In this document: one piece after another, positions 63,184 through 64,000 of the stretch
Layout of the letters: every line of letters begins with the position of its first letter
Numbering within the stretch: position 1 is the first letter of the stretch
Assembly: GCF_000426565.1 (NCBI RefSeq)
Contig: NZ_KE384540.1
Span: forward strand, 1-64,000
Reading direction: 5' to 3'
Length of the DNA: 64,000 bases
Origin: Segatella albensis DSM 11370 = JCM 12258
GTDB taxonomy: Bacteria; Bacteroidota; Bacteroidia; Bacteroidales; Bacteroidaceae
Notes under the pieces: model-generated
What the model saw: the letters and a program-made list of their open reading frames with translations, nothing else
Told to the model about the DNA's origin: nothing
The model's database searches: none
Made by a program: the position numbers and the translations under genes

Positions 63184-64000
63184 ATGGGGCATCTTGTATT
63201 GTCCGAAGAATGGTTTTGGAAGTAGGAAATACTGGGAGAAAATCCAGAAGTGTCTGTGTGAATTTGAAATAGACTTCGACTTTGTACAGAGCGAAAACTC
63301 GGGAAGCGTAGAGCGACTCGTAAACATGTTAATCAGCAATGGATACAAAACCATTGTTATTGTTGGTGGTGACTCGGCTTTAAATGATGCGGTGAACTGT
63401 CTGATGAATGTGGAGAAAGATTTACGAGATCAGATAACACTTGGTGTGATACCTCATGGTATCATGAATGATTTTTCTCATTTCTGGGGATTTGAAGAAG
63501 ATGATTTTGTCAAGACGATAGGTTGGCTTAAGAAACATCGTGTTCGGAAAATCGACTTAGGATGTATCCGTTATACGAATAAACACGGTGATCGTTGTCA
63601 TCGTTATTTTCTGAATTGTATCAATATAGGTTTGATAGCCTCTATTATGAACCTTCGTCGTAAGACCCGTCATTTCTTTGGTTCCCGTACAATATCTTTC
63701 CTGATTTCATTCTTTTTGATGATCTTCCAGAGAATGGATTATAAGATGAAGCTGAAAATCAATAGTGAGAATATAGAGCGTAAGGTGATGACACTTTGCA
63801 TTGGCAATTCTACAGGTTACGGTCAGACCCCTAATGCAGTTCCTTATAACGGCATGCTAGATATATCACTTGTTAAGAATACTCAGATAACCCAGTTGTT
63901 TGAAGGATTCTATCTTTTTGTGAAAGGAAAGATACTAAACCATCGTAGTGTATTGCCTTATCGCACCCAAGAGGTAGAAATAGAAAATATAGACCATGCC
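63167..64000 (+). CDS. Diacylglycerol/lipid kinase family protein, 3' end missing
   Basis: An ORF from ATG 63167 stays open to the window edge (278 codons). It begins MINENKWGILYCPKNGFGSR and has IVIVGGDSALNDAVN, the GGDGTxxE-type nucleotide loop of YegS/DgkB-like lipid kinases with Ser in place of Gly-Thr, and LGVIPHGIMNDFSHFWGF (usual consensus GxxxGTGND). The second domain has CIGNSTGYGQTPNAVPYNG followed by MLDISLV. It overlaps miaA and is probably cotranscribed. The lipid substrate is unknown. Confidence 0.8.
   Translation, partial: MINENKWGILYCPKNGFGSRKYWEKIQKCLCEFEIDFDFVQSENSGSVERLVNMLISNGYKTIVIVGGDSALNDAVNCLMNVEKDLRDQITLGVIPHGIMNDFSHFWGFEEDDFVKTIGWLKKHRVRKIDLGCIRYTNKHGDRCHRYFLNCINIGLIASIMNLRRKTRHFFGSRTISFLISFFLMIFQRMDYKMKLKINSENIERKVMTLCIGNSTGYGQTPNAVPYNGMLDISLVKNTQITQLFEGFYLFVKGKILNHRSVLPYRTQEVEIENIDHA

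Overview
The window looks like a chromosome segment of a gut or oral Bacteroidales bacterium, most likely Prevotellaceae (Prevotella/Segatella-like); the species cannot be fixed from sequence alone. Signs are the many Bacteroidetes promoters (-7 box TAnnTTTG, often with TTTG about 19 bases upstream), a SusC/SusD pair, a FimB/Mfa2-type lipoprotein, an UpxY-type NusG paralogue, a membrane-bound CapD/WbpM-type dehydratase and few Shine-Dalgarno sequences.

Layout. (1) 1-6192: a DNA-inversion locus (shufflon). Six glycine-rich modules lie in both orientations (+, -, -, +, -, -). Each of the five complete ones begins at the same 24-base site, and a complete tyrosine recombinase gene lies beside the array. 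The reading frame runs through the site, and module 4 has no start codon there, so modules appear designed to be swapped into an expressed gene that must lie left of base 1. (2) 6267-9199, minus strand: a nucleotidyltransferase-fold protein, a decayed gene, and UDP-glucose 6-dehydrogenase. (3) 9434-27639: a long plus-strand surface-polysaccharide operon. It has a long leader, a truncated FrhB-type gene, wecB, flippase, polymerase, at least four glycosyltransferases, two acyltransferases (one with a G8 tract), a CDP-linked phospho-alditol module, an epimerase/reductase and a WecA/WbpL-type initiating transferase. A WbpM-like 4,6-dehydratase (28475) and manA follow with their own promoters. (4) 31497-35424: FimB/Mfa2-like lipoprotein, rfbC, an orphan UpxY-like gene and a secreted M6 peptidase. 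(5) 35559-44207: tRNA-Phe and a polysaccharide-utilisation locus (AraC regulator, TIG/NHL lipoprotein, SusC, SusD, DUF1735-like lipoprotein). (6) 44319-64000: mostly housekeeping genes: trmO, a two-domain esterase, sppA, lpxK, punA, thiL, a ThrE-type exporter, groES-groEL, an AmgK-RapZ-like fusion with a MurU-like partner (cell-wall sugar recycling), guaA, mscL, gap, miaA and a partial lipid kinase.

How the parts fit: three surface systems sit close together, namely a shuffled glycine-rich protein, a capsule/O-antigen locus with a possible contingency tract, and a TonB-dependent glycan uptake system. In the polysaccharide operon the 4,6-dehydratase, the reductase and the WbpL-like transferase suggest that a QuiNAc- or FucNAc-type sugar starts the repeat unit. 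The aminotransferase, the cytidylyltransferase-oxidoreductase fusion and the CDP-glycerol-type transferase suggest a teichoic-acid-like phosphate side group. Non-coding features of note are a diverged 350-base intergenic element present twice in opposite orientation, a candidate small RNA after groEL with canonical promoter and terminator, and several genes that look leaderless.
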